A stretch of DNA of 64,000 bases from JABMMZ01 sp040386935 (GCA_040386935.1 JAZKEQ010000001.1:1-64000); one strand, 5' to 3'. Shown: positions 44,717 to 53,946, counted from the stretch's first letter. Notes: generated from the sequence alone by a model not told the origin. Numbers and translations: made by a program.

Positions 44717-46165
44717 TCCCGCTGTTATTTTAGCACTCAACAAACTCAGAGGAATACCTCCTCCGGGATGTACACTACCACCACAGAAATACAATCCTTT
44801 TACAGATGATTTAAAATTAGCATGGCGCAAAAAAGCAGACATTCTTTTATTGCTACTATTTCCATACAGCGCTCCTTTATTGCTCGATGTACGTTGTTCA
44901 ATACTACGTGGATCTAATATAGATTCAGACACTATTAATGCAGCAATGTCTACTTTTAACAGCCTGCTGAGTTTTGTAATAATATGTTGCCTGGTCTTGG
45001 TTATTAACACATCCCAGTCCTGACCAGTGTTTGCAGGTGCATTGACCATCACAAACCAATTTTCACAGCCTTCAGGGGCATCATCCATTTTGTATTTTGA
45101 ACTGATATTCACATACACGGTTATATCATCCCCAATTGTCTGTTTAGTAAATATTGTGTCAAACTCGGCTTTATAATTATCAGAAAAGAAAATATTGTGA
45201 AGTTCTAGATCTTTAAACTGTTGTTTTATTCCCCAATAAAAAATCAAAGCGCTGCTGGATGGTTCTGCTTTTTTCACTTTCAAAGGCATTTTTAATTGAG
45301 GCAATAAGTGACGGTAAACAGGTGTAACATCTGCATTGCATATAACATTATCAGCAGTAACAGTATCATTATTTACCAATACTCCCTTTACTTTTCCTTT
45401 TTCAGTTACAATTCTTTCAACTCTGCTGTTGTAGTGAAACTTTACACCATGCCTTTCAGCCAGTTCTACTAAACTTGATGTAATACTGAACATCCCCTTT
45501 TTTGGGAAATAAGCGCCTATACCAAATTCAAGATGAGGAATTACATTTAAAGTAGCCGGAGCTTTATAAGGATTACTCCCATTATAAGTTGCAAAACGAT
45601 CAAAAAACTGCTGTGTTTTAGGGTTTCTAAAATGCTGTTTGTTGCTGTCATGCATGGTTGTAAACAGATTCAGACGCCATAAATTTAAAATGCCATACAA
45701 ACCCTTGCGATTAAAATAGGTACTGATTTTATGGAGTGAATTTTCCAAAAAAACAGGTGTGGTAATGCGGTATATAAGTGCGCTTTTTTTGAAATATTTA
45801 GATACTGTACCCCTCTCCTCACCCATTGTATTTTCGAGTGTTACAGCTAATTGATCAATATCAGAATCTGCTTTGAATGAAGCACCATCATTGTAAAAAT
45901 AATGGCACACAACCGACAATCGATCATAATTAAAATGCTCACCTGCATTTTCATTGCAAAGTGCAAATAATTCATCTACATATGATGGCATTGTAAACAG
46001 GGAGGGACCCGCATCAAACCTAAAACCTTGTTGGGTAAATTCAGATAATTTACCACCGGGATAGGCATTTGTTTCATAAACATCCACTTCATGACCCTTA
46101 GCTTTTAGCCTTATTGCTGCGGCAATACCTGCAATTCCTGAACCTATAACAATACTTTTTGGCAC
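44705..46165 (-). CDS. Phytoene desaturase-family (CrtI/CrtD-type) FAD oxidoreductase
   Basis: About 486 residues from GTG 46165 (reads MPKSIVIGSGIAG), so the FAD-binding GxGxxG lies at the usual position right after the start. The frame is open to a TTG at 46228 but contains no ATG. Further motifs: 'YETNAYPGGKLSEF', 'GFRFDAGPSLFTMP', 'AVTLENTMGEERGTVSKYF', and at the C-terminus 'KGLYFCGGSVHPGGGIPLSL', the hallmark of carotenoid desaturases and isomerases. It resembles the Bacteroidota 1-hydroxycarotenoid 3,4-desaturase (CrtD) group. No phytoene synthase, cyclase or other carotenoid gene is in the window, so the substrate is uncertain. Confidence 0.88.
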   Translation of the reverse strand: MPKSIVIGSGIAGIAAAIRLKAKGHEVDVYETNAYPGGKLSEFTQQGFRFDAGPSLFTMPSYVDELFALCNENAGEHFNYDRLSVVCHYFYNDGASFKADSDIDQLAVTLENTMGEERGTVSKYFKKSALIYRITTPVFLENSLHKISTYFNRKGLYGILNLWRLNLFTTMHDSNKQHFRNPKTQQFFDRFATYNGSNPYKAPATLNVIPHLEFGIGAYFPKKGMFSITSSLVELAERHGVKFHYNSRVERIVTEKGKVKGVLVNNDTVTADNVICNADVTPVYRHLLPQLKMPLKVKKAEPSSSALIFYWGIKQQFKDLELHNIFFSDNYKAEFDTIFTKQTIGDDITVYVNISSKYKMDDAPEGCENWFVMVNAPANTGQDWDVLITKTRQHIITKLSRLLKVDIAALIVSESILDPRSIEQRTSSNKGALYGNSSNKRMSAFLRHANFKSSVKGLYFCGGSVHPGGGIPLSLLSAKITAGLIP

Positions 46166-46263
46166 TTTTCGATTTGATAAATTAATTTCTGCTGCTAACT
46201 TAAACAATAACAAGCCCAAAGAGTTCAAAAATTGTAAGATATTTTACTGTTACTAACTTGTGT

Positions 46264-46294
46264 TTTGCCAATCGGTTCAGAAAGTGTACTTTTG
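46264..46294 (+). promoter_or_regulatory. Bacteroidota-type promoter of carA
   Basis: TTTG at 46264-46267, a 19-base spacer, then TACTTTTG at 46287-46294, matching the TTTG-N19-TAnnTTTG consensus. The predicted start of transcription is within a few bases of the ATG at 46302, so the mRNA would be nearly leaderless. Confidence 0.75.
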
Positions 46295-46301
46295 CACTTT
46301 A

Positions 46302-47384
46302 ATGAGTACAACACAAGCGGTTCTGCTATTAAAAGACGGCACGCACTTTATTGGTAAAGCCGTAGGCAAAATAGGCACCACCACCGGAGAAATTTGTTTC
46401 AACACAGGAATGACCGGTTATCAGGAAGTTTTTACAGACCCATCTTATTTCGGACAAATTCTGGTTCAAACCAATGTTCATGTGGGCAATTACGGCACCA
46501 ATCTTACTGAAGTAGAATCAGGCGACATAAAAATTGCCGGTTTGGTATGCAGCACTTTTGCGCACCATCAGTCAAGAAAAATGGCAACTGCCTCTATCGA
46601 TGATTATTTCATCAACAATCAGGTAGTTGGCATTCAAAACATTGATACCCGCAAACTGGTACGCCATGTTAGAGAAAATGGCGCAATGAATGCAATCATT
46701 AGCAGCGAATTTACTGATGTAGCGCAATTAAAAACTTTGTTGGCCGCTGTTCCGGATATGGATGGATTAGAATTGTCATCACAAGTCTCTACAAAAGAAT
46801 TTTATACCACAGGTTCAGACATCAGCACTTATAGAATTGCTGTATTGGATTATGGCGTAAAGAAAAATATCTTGCGTTGTTTGAATGAAAGAGATGCGAT
46901 GTGTGGGGTATTCAATGCCCATACATCAGCTAAGGAAATCATGGATTGGAAGCCGGATGGCGTATTGATATCAAATGGCCCGGGCGACCCATCAGCCATG
47001 CCTTATGCGGTAGAAACCGTGAAGACCTTATTAAACCAGAATATCCCAATGTTCGGTATTTGCCTTGGCAACCAGATTTTAGGATCAGCTGTTGGACTGC
47101 ATACATTTAAAATGCACAATGGTCATAGAGGATTGAACCATCCTGTAAAAAACCTTTTAACAGGCCACAGTGAAATCACGTCTCAGAACCATGGATTTGC
47201 ATTAAAGAATGAAGCCAATGACAGAGTTCAAATTACCCATATCAATTTGAATGATGATACCGTAGAAGGCATCCGCATTAAAGACAGAAATGCTTTCAGT
47301 GTTCAATACCATCCTGAGTCATCACCGGGACCCCATGATTCACGTTACCTGTTTGATGATTTTATCTCTAATCTAAAGAAATAG
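46302..47384 (+). CDS. carA: Carbamoyl-phosphate synthase small (glutaminase) subunit
   Basis: 360 residues from ATG 46302 ('MSTTQAVLLLKDGTHFIGKA'). It supplies ammonia from glutamine to CarB for carbamoyl phosphate (arginine and pyrimidine synthesis). The N-terminal domain has 'GEICFNTGMTGYQEVFTDPS'. The class I glutamine amidotransferase domain has 'SNGPGDPSAMP', the nucleophile in 'GICLGNQILG' (Cys254) and the catalytic His/Glu in 'YHPESSPGPHDSRYLF'. The residue after the nucleophile elbow is Asn257 where E. coli CarA has His272 (GICLGHQ). carB is not in the window. Confidence 0.97.
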   Translation: MSTTQAVLLLKDGTHFIGKAVGKIGTTTGEICFNTGMTGYQEVFTDPSYFGQILVQTNVHVGNYGTNLTEVESGDIKIAGLVCSTFAHHQSRKMATASIDDYFINNQVVGIQNIDTRKLVRHVRENGAMNAIISSEFTDVAQLKTLLAAVPDMDGLELSSQVSTKEFYTTGSDISTYRIAVLDYGVKKNILRCLNERDAMCGVFNAHTSAKEIMDWKPDGVLISNGPGDPSAMPYAVETVKTLLNQNIPMFGICLGNQILGSAVGLHTFKMHNGHRGLNHPVKNLLTGHSEITSQNHGFALKNEANDRVQITHINLNDDTVEGIRIKDRNAFSVQYHPESSPGPHDSRYLFDDFISNLKK

Positions 47385-47414
47385 TTAGTAGGTTATTGGT
47401 TAGTAAGTTATTGG
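47382..47414 (+). repeat. Left flank with GTTATTGG motifs (degenerate inverted repeat)
   Basis: Contains two copies of the motif GTTAGTAGGTTATTGG / GTTAGTAAGTTATTGG immediately after the carA stop. Its reverse complement resembles the AT-rich block at 47881-47919 on the other side of the four-helix-bundle gene. Confidence 0.5.
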
Positions 47415-47474
47415 CCTTTGAGACGAAAGAGAAAATAGTCGACTGTAAATAATGACATAATTGACAAAAAAGAA

Positions 47475-47861
47475 ATGAGTGAAATAAAGAGTTTTGAAGA
47501 TTTGGAGTGTTTTAAATACTGTAAATTATTAAGACAAGAGATTTCATCAATGGTTAAAACATTTCCAAATAACGAACAATACAGATTAACTGACCAGATA
47601 TTAAGATGCTCTCGTTCCGTAACAAACAATATAGCTGAAGGATTTGGCAGATTTCATTACAAGGAAAATGCTCAATTTTGCAGGCATGCCAGAGGCTCAC
47701 TTTTTGAACTTTTGGATCATTTGCAAATTGGATTTGAAGAAGGGTATATTGAAATTGAAAAATTAAATAAATTGACTACACAAGCAAATGATTGTATAAG
47801 AATATTAAATGGTTTTATTAAATATCTTGTAAGCCAATCTCTCATTTCTAAAACATTATAA
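47475..47861 (+). CDS. Four-helix-bundle protein (23S rRNA IVP / S23 family)
   Basis: 128 residues. The conserved family blocks are visible: 'SFEDLECFKYCKLLRQEI' at the start, 'LTDQILRCSRSVTNNIAEGF' and 'GRFHYKENAQFCRHARGS' in the middle, 'ANDCIRILNGFIKYLV' at the end. These small proteins form four-helix pentamer-like bundles related to the accessory variability determinant (Avd) of diversity-generating retroelements; the first ones known sit in 23S rRNA intervening sequences. Function is unclear, and the genes are scattered sporadically among Bacteroidota. Here it stands alone between two housekeeping genes, flanked by degenerate inverted repeats. Confidence 0.92.
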   Translation: MSEIKSFEDLECFKYCKLLRQEISSMVKTFPNNEQYRLTDQILRCSRSVTNNIAEGFGRFHYKENAQFCRHARGSLFELLDHLQIGFEEGYIEIEKLNKLTTQANDCIRILNGFIKYLVSQSLISKTL

Positions 47862-47880
47862 AACAGCAATCACACCAGAT

Positions 47881-47919
47881 TAACCTAATAACCCAATAAC
47901 AAATAACACAATAACAAAT
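47881..47919 (+). repeat. Right flank with CCAATAAC/AATAAC motifs
   Basis: The block TAACCTAATAACCCAATAAC continues with two more AATAAC copies, ending at the eno start codon. It is roughly the inverted counterpart of the left flank (GGTTATTGG...). Confidence 0.5.
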
Positions 47920-47920
47920 C

Positions 47921-49210
47921 ATGAGTTTAATAGCTGACATTAAAGCGCGTCAAATCCTCGATTCAAGAGGAAATCCTACAGTAGAAGTAGACATTATCAC
48001 CGAAAATGGTTTTCTGGGTCGTGCAGCTGTACCTAGCGGTGCAAGCACAGGTATTCACGAAGCCGCTGAATTAAGAGATAATGACAAATCTGTATACCAC
48101 GGCAAAGGCGTATTAAAAGCTATCAGCAATGTCAACGAATTGATATTACCTGAATTAATCGGTTGTGATGTGTTTGAACAAAACATGATAGACCGCTTAA
48201 TGATTGAATTGGATGGCACTGCCAACAAATCAAAATTAGGCGCTAACGCGATATTAGCTGTTTCGCTAGCCATTGCCAAGGCAGCGGCTCAGGAGAGCGG
48301 CCAGAGCCTTTACAGATACCTTGGCGGGGTAAATGCCAACACATTGCCATTGCCAATGATGAATATTTTGAATGGTGGAGCACATGCGGACAATGCAATA
48401 GATTTTCAGGAATTCATGGTAATGCCTGTTAAAGCTGATACTTTCAGTGACTCTTTGCGCATGGGTGTTCAGATATTTCATGAATTAAAAGCTGTTTTAA
48501 AAAGCAAAGGCTACAGCACCAATGTAGGAGATGAAGGTGGCTTTGCACCTAATATCCAATCGAACGAAGAAGCTATAGAAACAGTATTGATTGCAATCGA
48601 GAAAGCGGGTTTCAAACCGGGTGAAGATGTATATATCGCTATGGATGCTGCTGTAAGTGAATTATGGGATGCTGAAAAAGGATTATATGTTTTCAAAAAA
48701 TCTGACAAGCGCCAATTGAGCAGCGATGAGATGGTTGATTACTGGAAAACCTGGGTCAATAAATATCCGATTATTTCAATTGAAGATGGTTGTGCTGAAG
48801 ACGACTGGGCAGGTTGGAAAAAACTGACACAGTCAATAGGCGACAAAGTCCAATTGGTTGGAGATGATTTATTTGTTACCAATGTTAATCGCTTGCAGAA
48901 AGGTATTACTGAAGGTGTCGCAAACAGTATTCTTGTAAAAGTGAATCAAATCGGTTCTTTAACTGAAACCATTGATGCCATTAATCTTGCAACAAGCAAC
49001 AGTTACACAAATATTATCAGTCACCGCAGTGGTGAAACCGAAGATAACACCATTGCTGATATTGCAGTAGCAATGAACAGTGGTCAAATAAAAACAGGTT
49101 CAGCTTCGCGTTCAGACAGAATGGCTAAATACAATCAGTTGTTGAGAATTGAAGAAGAATTGGGAGCTAATGCCAGATTTAACGGCAGAACTTTCAAGTA
49201 TATCAAATAA
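47921..49210 (+). CDS. eno: Enolase
   Basis: 429 residues. Converts 2-phosphoglycerate to phosphoenolpyruvate in glycolysis. Signatures: 'ARQILDSRGNPTVEVDI', 'AAVPSGASTGIHEAAELRD', 'GANAILAVSLAIAKAAA', 'MMNILNGGAHADNAIDFQEF', 'NVGDEGGFAPN' and the family block 'ILVKVNQIGSLTETIDAI' with the catalytic lysine, then 'SHRSGETEDNTIADIAVA'. Length and ends are normal. It is followed by a strong terminator shared with the convergent pseudouridine synthase gene. Confidence 0.99.
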   Translation: MSLIADIKARQILDSRGNPTVEVDIITENGFLGRAAVPSGASTGIHEAAELRDNDKSVYHGKGVLKAISNVNELILPELIGCDVFEQNMIDRLMIELDGTANKSKLGANAILAVSLAIAKAAAQESGQSLYRYLGGVNANTLPLPMMNILNGGAHADNAIDFQEFMVMPVKADTFSDSLRMGVQIFHELKAVLKSKGYSTNVGDEGGFAPNIQSNEEAIETVLIAIEKAGFKPGEDVYIAMDAAVSELWDAEKGLYVFKKSDKRQLSSDEMVDYWKTWVNKYPIISIEDGCAEDDWAGWKKLTQSIGDKVQLVGDDLFVTNVNRLQKGITEGVANSILVKVNQIGSLTETIDAINLATSNSYTNIISHRSGETEDNTIADIAVAMNSGQIKTGSASRSDRMAKYNQLLRIEEELGANARFNGRTFKYIK

Positions 49211-49227
49211 GCAAAAAGAGAAATTTC

Positions 49228-49260
49228 AAAAAGCCGTTATTTTTTATGACGGCTTTTTTT
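49228..49260 (+). terminator. Bidirectional terminator of eno, overlapping the end of the rluF-like gene
   Basis: AAAAAGCCGTTAT pairs with ATGACGGCTTTTT (one wobble) around a T loop, followed by T residues. It lies 17 bp after the eno stop. On the minus strand its right arm encodes the last residues and stop of the pseudouridine synthase. Confidence 0.88.
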
Positions 49261-50226
49261 ATTGCCTGTAACGGGTTTTGCTTTGTAGTTTTTGCGTGAA
49301 CTTGTCTTTTTCATTACAGACAGCGTTTCTACAGAGCGTTTATGCTTTTCTTCTTTAATGGTGGCTTTATCTTTAGGTGCTTGGGGTTTATAACCATACC
49401 CGCCTGTTTTACTAAAACCTGCTTTCTTAGGACCGTACCATTTTTTTCCATCAGGACCTGTTTCAACGGTTTGATTGAAGGCCATTTTTTTCTTTGGTGC
49501 TGCTGTTTTAGACGAGTCCTTCACGTAAGTCATCATCTCATCTATTTCCAATTGGGTAAGCTTACGCCATTTCCCCAAGGGCAAATCTTTCAAACGGATG
49601 TGCATCACCCTTTCTCTTACCAGATCCTGCACTTTATAACCAAGGGCATCGCACATTCTTCTGATTTGGCGGTTGAGTCCCTGGGTCAATATAATTTTAA
49701 ACTTTTTGCTGCCAAGTGACTTTACAATACAAGGCAAGGTTACGGTATCGAGTATTGCGACACCTTCAGACATAGTGCGAATAAATTCGGGGGTTAGAGG
49801 CTTATCGACTGTAACGGTGTATTCCTTTTGGTGGGCATTACCGGCTCTCAATATTTTATTGACAATATCTCCATCATCAGTCAGTAATATCAAGCCTTCA
49901 GAGTCTTTATCCAAACGGCCAATCGGGAATATTCTTTTATTGTGGCTGATAAAGCGAATAATACTTGACTTATCCTTAGGGTCGGTGGTGCTCGTAACAC
50001 CTTTAGGCTTATTAAAAGCAATGTATAGGCGGTCGGTTGAAGAGTATTTAACCCTTTCTCCGTCTATCGCTACCTTATCTTCTTCCTGCACGCGTGATGT
50101 AGGCAAAGCAAGTTTACCATTAATGGTCACTCTGCCTTGCTCTACCAATTCATCTGCTTCCCTACGCGAGCAAAAGCCTGACGAGCTGATAAATTTATTG
50201 ATTTGTATACCTTCCTGAATTCCCAT
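49237..50226 (-). CDS. rluF: RluF-like 23S rRNA pseudouridine synthase
   Basis: 329 residues. An N-terminal S4 RNA-binding domain ('INKFISSSGFCSRREADELV', 'GRVTINGKL') is followed by the RsuA/RluB/E/F catalytic domain: 'LYIAFNKPKGVTSTTDPKD', the catalytic Asp in 'IFPIGRLDKDSEGLILLTDD', 'KEYTVTVDKPLT' and 'QGLNRQIRRMCDALGYKV'. The subfamily (RluF, position 2604 type) is the best guess from 'NRQIRRMC'. A basic low-complexity tail of about 90 residues ('KKMAF', 'SSRKNYKAKP', 'KKSRHKK') is typical of Bacteroidota copies. It starts 12 bp downstream of tRNA-Ser on the same strand. Confidence 0.92.
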   Translation of the reverse strand: MGIQEGIQINKFISSSGFCSRREADELVEQGRVTINGKLALPTSRVQEEDKVAIDGERVKYSSTDRLYIAFNKPKGVTSTTDPKDKSSIIRFISHNKRIFPIGRLDKDSEGLILLTDDGDIVNKILRAGNAHQKEYTVTVDKPLTPEFIRTMSEGVAILDTVTLPCIVKSLGSKKFKIILTQGLNRQIRRMCDALGYKVQDLVRERVMHIRLKDLPLGKWRKLTQLEIDEMMTYVKDSSKTAAPKKKMAFNQTVETGPDGKKWYGPKKAGFSKTGGYGYKPQAPKDKATIKEEKHKRSVETLSVMKKTSSRKNYKAKPVTGNKKSRHKK

Positions 50227-50238
50227 AATTGTTGGGGG

Positions 50239-50326
50239 CGGAGAGTGAGGGATTCGAACCCTCGATAAGCTTTTGACCTATACACACTTTCCAGGCGTGC
50301 TCCTTCAACCACTCGGACAACTCTCC
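50239..50326 (-). tRNA. tRNA-Ser (anticodon GGA)
   Basis: An 88-base class II tRNA on the minus strand: acceptor GGAGAGT pairing with ACTCTCC, D-loop 'GAGTGGTTGAAGGA', anticodon stem CACGC/GTGTG around loop CTGGAAA (anticodon GGA), a long variable arm, and T-arm GAGGG-TTCGAAT-CCCTC. The discriminator base is G, as expected for serine. CCA is not encoded. Confidence 0.96.
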
Positions 50327-50342
50327 TTTTATTTTAAGGGTG

Positions 50343-50350
50343 CAAAGATA
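50343..50350 (-). promoter_or_regulatory. -7 promoter box (TATCTTTG) of tRNA-Ser
   Basis: The minus strand reads TATCTTTG, an exact TAnnTTTG match, 16 bases upstream of the tRNA 5' end. A TTTG lies only 12 bases further upstream, closer than the usual 19. Confidence 0.6.
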
Positions 50351-50481
50351 TTATTAATCCTGCAAACTTACTGTGCCTCATTTTCTTTATTTATTTTAAT
50401 TTTAAGGGTTTTTAATCATTTATTTCTTTCTTTTAAATCACAGGCAAAAAAGGTAGTATTGTATAACAAATTTCAACAGTT

Positions 50482-53400
50482 ATGAAAATACAATTACTGA
50501 AAACAACCGTAATTATTATCATTTTCTGCCTGACACAGGTTGTCATCGGCCAGGTTACACTGGTAAAGGATATTAATAAAGAAGGTACTCAAAGTTCAAA
50601 TACCGTAATTCTTGGCAAAATCAATTCAAAATTGATTCTCAGCAGTTATTCCGATATGGCAATTGGCAATGAATTATATGTATTTGATGAAAGCTCCTCA
50701 ACACTTACGCTTTTAAAGGATATTTACACAGGAAATCAAGGTTCAAACATTACCTATGTAGGCACATTGAACAATGAAATATTATTTTCCGCCAACAGTA
50801 TTCTTTACGGTAGCGAACTTTGGAAAACAGACGGCACAGTATCCGGTACTGTACTGGTAAAAGACATCAATTCCGGCTCCAATCCATCAGTCATTCAATA
50901 CCCCATTCAAAAAGGGTCTGAAATATTTTTTAATGCATCTGACGGACTGAACGGATATGAACTTTGGAAAACTGATGGCACCGGTACAGGCACTGTAATG
51001 GCAGCAGACATTTATCCCGGTGTTAACAGTGGCAATCCCTATGCTTTTGCAATAATGGGCAACACACTTTATTTCAATGCTACTAATGCTGCGGCAGGAT
51101 CAGAATTGTGGAAATCTGATGGAACTAGCAGTGGTACTGTATTGGTTAAAGACATTTATTCCGGCACAACATCGAGTGGCCCTTATAACCTATTTACCAA
51201 CGGCAGTATCATTCTATTTACAGCAACTGATGCCACAAATAATGCTGAATTATGGAAAACTGATGGCAGCAGCGCAGGCACAGTGCTAGTGAAAGATATT
51301 GCTACAGGAACTACGCCCTCTTACCCGGGCAATTTCACACTCTACAGCGGTTCTACAGTTCTATTCGATGCCTATGATGCAACGAATGGGACAGAATTAT
51401 GGAAGACTGACGGCACAACAGCCGGAACGGTTTTATTGAAAGACATAAATCTAGGAACTAATAGCTCAGATCCATCGCCTATGTCTTTATTGAACGGTTA
51501 TTTATATTTCAAAGCTTACAACTCTTCTCAGGGATTTGAACTATGGCGAACTGATGGCACATCAGGCAATACAACACTTATTAAAGACATTGAATCCGGA
51601 ATTGGAGATGGTAATCCAAGTCAAATTATTACTTTCAATAATAAACTCTACTTCTCAGCTTATACACTCGCTGATGGCAATGAATTCTGGACGAGTGACG
51701 GAACCGGATCGGGTACAACACTTTTAAAGAATATAGATACGCGGGCCAGTGTAAGTAGCTCTCCAACCAATATAAAAATAGTAGGTTCTTCTATCTATTT
51801 CAGAGCAACAAATTTAGCAAATGGTACAGAAATCTGGAAATCTGACGGTAGTGCTTCCGGAACCTCATTTTTGTTTGACATCAACAAGATGGGCAATTCC
51901 AGTTCACCCGGTCAATTAACAGCCATAGACAACAAAATATATTTCAGGGCTATGGACTCATTGAGCATAGGAAGTGAATTATGGATAACTGATGGTAGCA
52001 GTTCCGGCACATTAAGAATAAAAGATATAGCCGCAGGAGCTGCCAATGGCCAACCTGGAGAATTTATAAAAAACCCTATGAGTGGAAAGGTTTTGTTTAA
52101 TGCTTATGAATCTACTTCAGGGTTTGAATTATGGCAAACAGATGGCACATCGGGTGGTACTTCTCTTCTTAAAGATTTAAACTCCGGAAGTCCGCACTCA
52201 CTTCCGAGCAGTTTTATAAATCTTGGTAATTATACCATGTTTAGAGCCAATGATGGAAGCTTGGGAGAAGAATACTGGCGATCGGATGGCACAGCTTCGG
52301 GCACAGGTTATATAACAGATATTTATACGGGCAGCAATGGTTCATCTATTTCAAGTATGTATCTGTATAATGGCTCACTTTATTTTGCTGCTAATAATTC
52401 AGCACAGGGTTATGAACTATACAAAGGCACCTCAGGATCCGCTACTGTTTTAAAAGATATTTACCCAAGTACAAGCGGTTCAAATCCTAGTGACTTTAAT
52501 GAATCAGGTGGCTATTTATTTTTTAGAGCTACTGATGGCACCAATGGCAATGAATTATGGCGAACAGATGGGACTCTCGCTGGCACAGCTATGGTTAAAG
52601 ACATATATACAGGTACCAATGCCGGCTGTATTGATTTATTTGCAGGCAGTAGCACGCTTTATCTAAGAGGCGTTGATGCTACCAATGGCCATGAACTTTG
52701 GAAGTCAGACGGCACATCTGCAGGCACTGTTTTAGTAAAAGACATTAACACAGGCACCAGTTCATCTAATCCGAGTTTTGGAGCTGAGGTAAACGGCAAG
52801 TTGATTTTTACTGCAAGTACAGCAGCCAATGGCACTGAATTATGGGTTTCTGATGGTACAACATCAGGCACTATATTGCTTAGGGATTTTAACAGAGGAC
52901 CAACCAATACAACATTTGGCAATCAATGGAAAGTGTTGGGCACCTACGTTTACTTTATAGCAATTGACTCTACTTATGGACAGGAAATATGGCGAACTAA
53001 TGGCACCAAAGCAGGTACAAGATTAGTAGCCAACATAGCACCATCAAATGCCAATAGTAATCCGAATACATTTGTTATTATGAATAGTGAGTTGTATTTC
53101 TCTGCAACCAATAATTTGGGCACTGAATTATTCAAATACACCCCTTGTATAGATGCAGATAATGCAATTGCTATCAATGGTAGAATTGCTTGTGCTAATA
53201 CCAATAGTCAGGTAACAATACCCGCTTCTCAGGCAGGGGCTAGCTATCTATTATATGCCGGCAATACACCTGTAGGAACAGCAGTCAATGGAGGGGGCAG
53301 TATCAACCTCCTTGTACCGGGGGCCTATCTTACTCAACCCAGCAATGTTTTCAAAGTAGCCGCTATTACCAAATGCGACACTACATGGCTCACAGATACA

Positions 53401-53946
53401 GCACTAATTACGACTATAGCAAAACCGACAACAACTAATCTGATAGGTGCAACTACTGTCAATCCGCTTGAAACAACTGCTTATTCAGTGAAGTTCAATA
53501 CGGGCTCAGTGTATTACTGGATTATTACAGGAGGCAACCAAACCAGTGGCGGCAATACCAGTGCTATACAGGTTACATGGGGCAATGGCCCAAGCGGAAA
53601 AATTCAAGTGTATGAGCAAAACACATCAGGTTGTAATTCCGACACCTTAACGTTATTAGTCAATGTTGGCCCTAATGATATAAAACGCATTACAACTGAA
53701 ACACTTAATATTACCCCAAATCCCGGCAACGGTCTATTCTCAATCTCATTTACAAACAATAGTCTTTTGCCTGCTACTATTGTAGTGACCGACATCAACG
53801 GTCGCAATGTATACAACGACAGTTACAATGTAAATGGACAAGTAAAACGCTCCCTTAATTTGCAACATTTATCAGCAGGCATTTACACCATTACCATACA
53901 AATGGGCGACAAATTACTGACTGATAAGTTAGTTATTCAACACTAA
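50482..53946 (+). CDS. Secreted ELWxxDGT-repeat protein with T9SS sorting domain
   Basis: 1154 residues with a signal peptide. About fifteen clear copies (plus one degenerate) of the ELWKTDGTxxGTxLVKDI motif recur every 45-75 residues up to about residue 870. The repeat unit also contains 'NPSxF...GxxLYFxAxDxxNG', giving a beta-propeller-like or hyalin-like rod (the ELWxxDGT family). A Cys-containing Ig-like module follows, and the last 80 residues are a type A sorting domain ('LNITPNPGNGLFSISF', 'IVVTDINGRNVY', 'GIYTITIQMGDKLLTDKLVI'). It is a probable cell-surface protein exported by the T9SS; adhesion is the usual guess, not shown. It converges on the 1.7-kDa-scale neighbour (54028-59262). 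Confidence 0.93.
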   Translation: MKIQLLKTTVIIIIFCLTQVVIGQVTLVKDINKEGTQSSNTVILGKINSKLILSSYSDMAIGNELYVFDESSSTLTLLKDIYTGNQGSNITYVGTLNNEILFSANSILYGSELWKTDGTVSGTVLVKDINSGSNPSVIQYPIQKGSEIFFNASDGLNGYELWKTDGTGTGTVMAADIYPGVNSGNPYAFAIMGNTLYFNATNAAAGSELWKSDGTSSGTVLVKDIYSGTTSSGPYNLFTNGSIILFTATDATNNAELWKTDGSSAGTVLVKDIATGTTPSYPGNFTLYSGSTVLFDAYDATNGTELWKTDGTTAGTVLLKDINLGTNSSDPSPMSLLNGYLYFKAYNSSQGFELWRTDGTSGNTTLIKDIESGIGDGNPSQIITFNNKLYFSAYTLADGNEFWTSDGTGSGTTLLKNIDTRASVSSSPTNIKIVGSSIYFRATNLANGTEIWKSDGSASGTSFLFDINKMGNSSSPGQLTAIDNKIYFRAMDSLSIGSELWITDGSSSGTLRIKDIAAGAANGQPGEFIKNPMSGKVLFNAYESTSGFELWQTDGTSGGTSLLKDLNSGSPHSLPSSFINLGNYTMFRANDGSLGEEYWRSDGTASGTGYITDIYTGSNGSSISSMYLYNGSLYFAANNSAQGYELYKGTSGSATVLKDIYPSTSGSNPSDFNESGGYLFFRATDGTNGNELWRTDGTLAGTAMVKDIYTGTNAGCIDLFAGSSTLYLRGVDATNGHELWKSDGTSAGTVLVKDINTGTSSSNPSFGAEVNGKLIFTASTAANGTELWVSDGTTSGTILLRDFNRGPTNTTFGNQWKVLGTYVYFIAIDSTYGQEIWRTNGTKAGTRLVANIAPSNANSNPNTFVIMNSELYFSATNNLGTELFKYTPCIDADNAIAINGRIACANTNSQVTIPASQAGASYLLYAGNTPVGTAVNGGGSINLLVPGAYLTQPSNVFKVAAITKCDTTWLTDTALITTIAKPTTTNLIGATTVNPLETTAYSVKFNTGSVYYWIITGGNQTSGGNTSAIQVTWGNGPSGKIQVYEQNTSGCNSDTLTLLVNVGPNDIKRITTETLNITPNPGNGLFSISFTNNSLLPATIVVTDINGRNVYNDSYNVNGQVKRSLNLQHLSAGIYTITIQMGDKLLTDKLVIQH

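Noticed and set aside
47408..47629. Minus-strand 73-codon open frame over the four-helix-bundle gene
   Set aside because: Antisense to a conserved protein family and without any recognisable motif.
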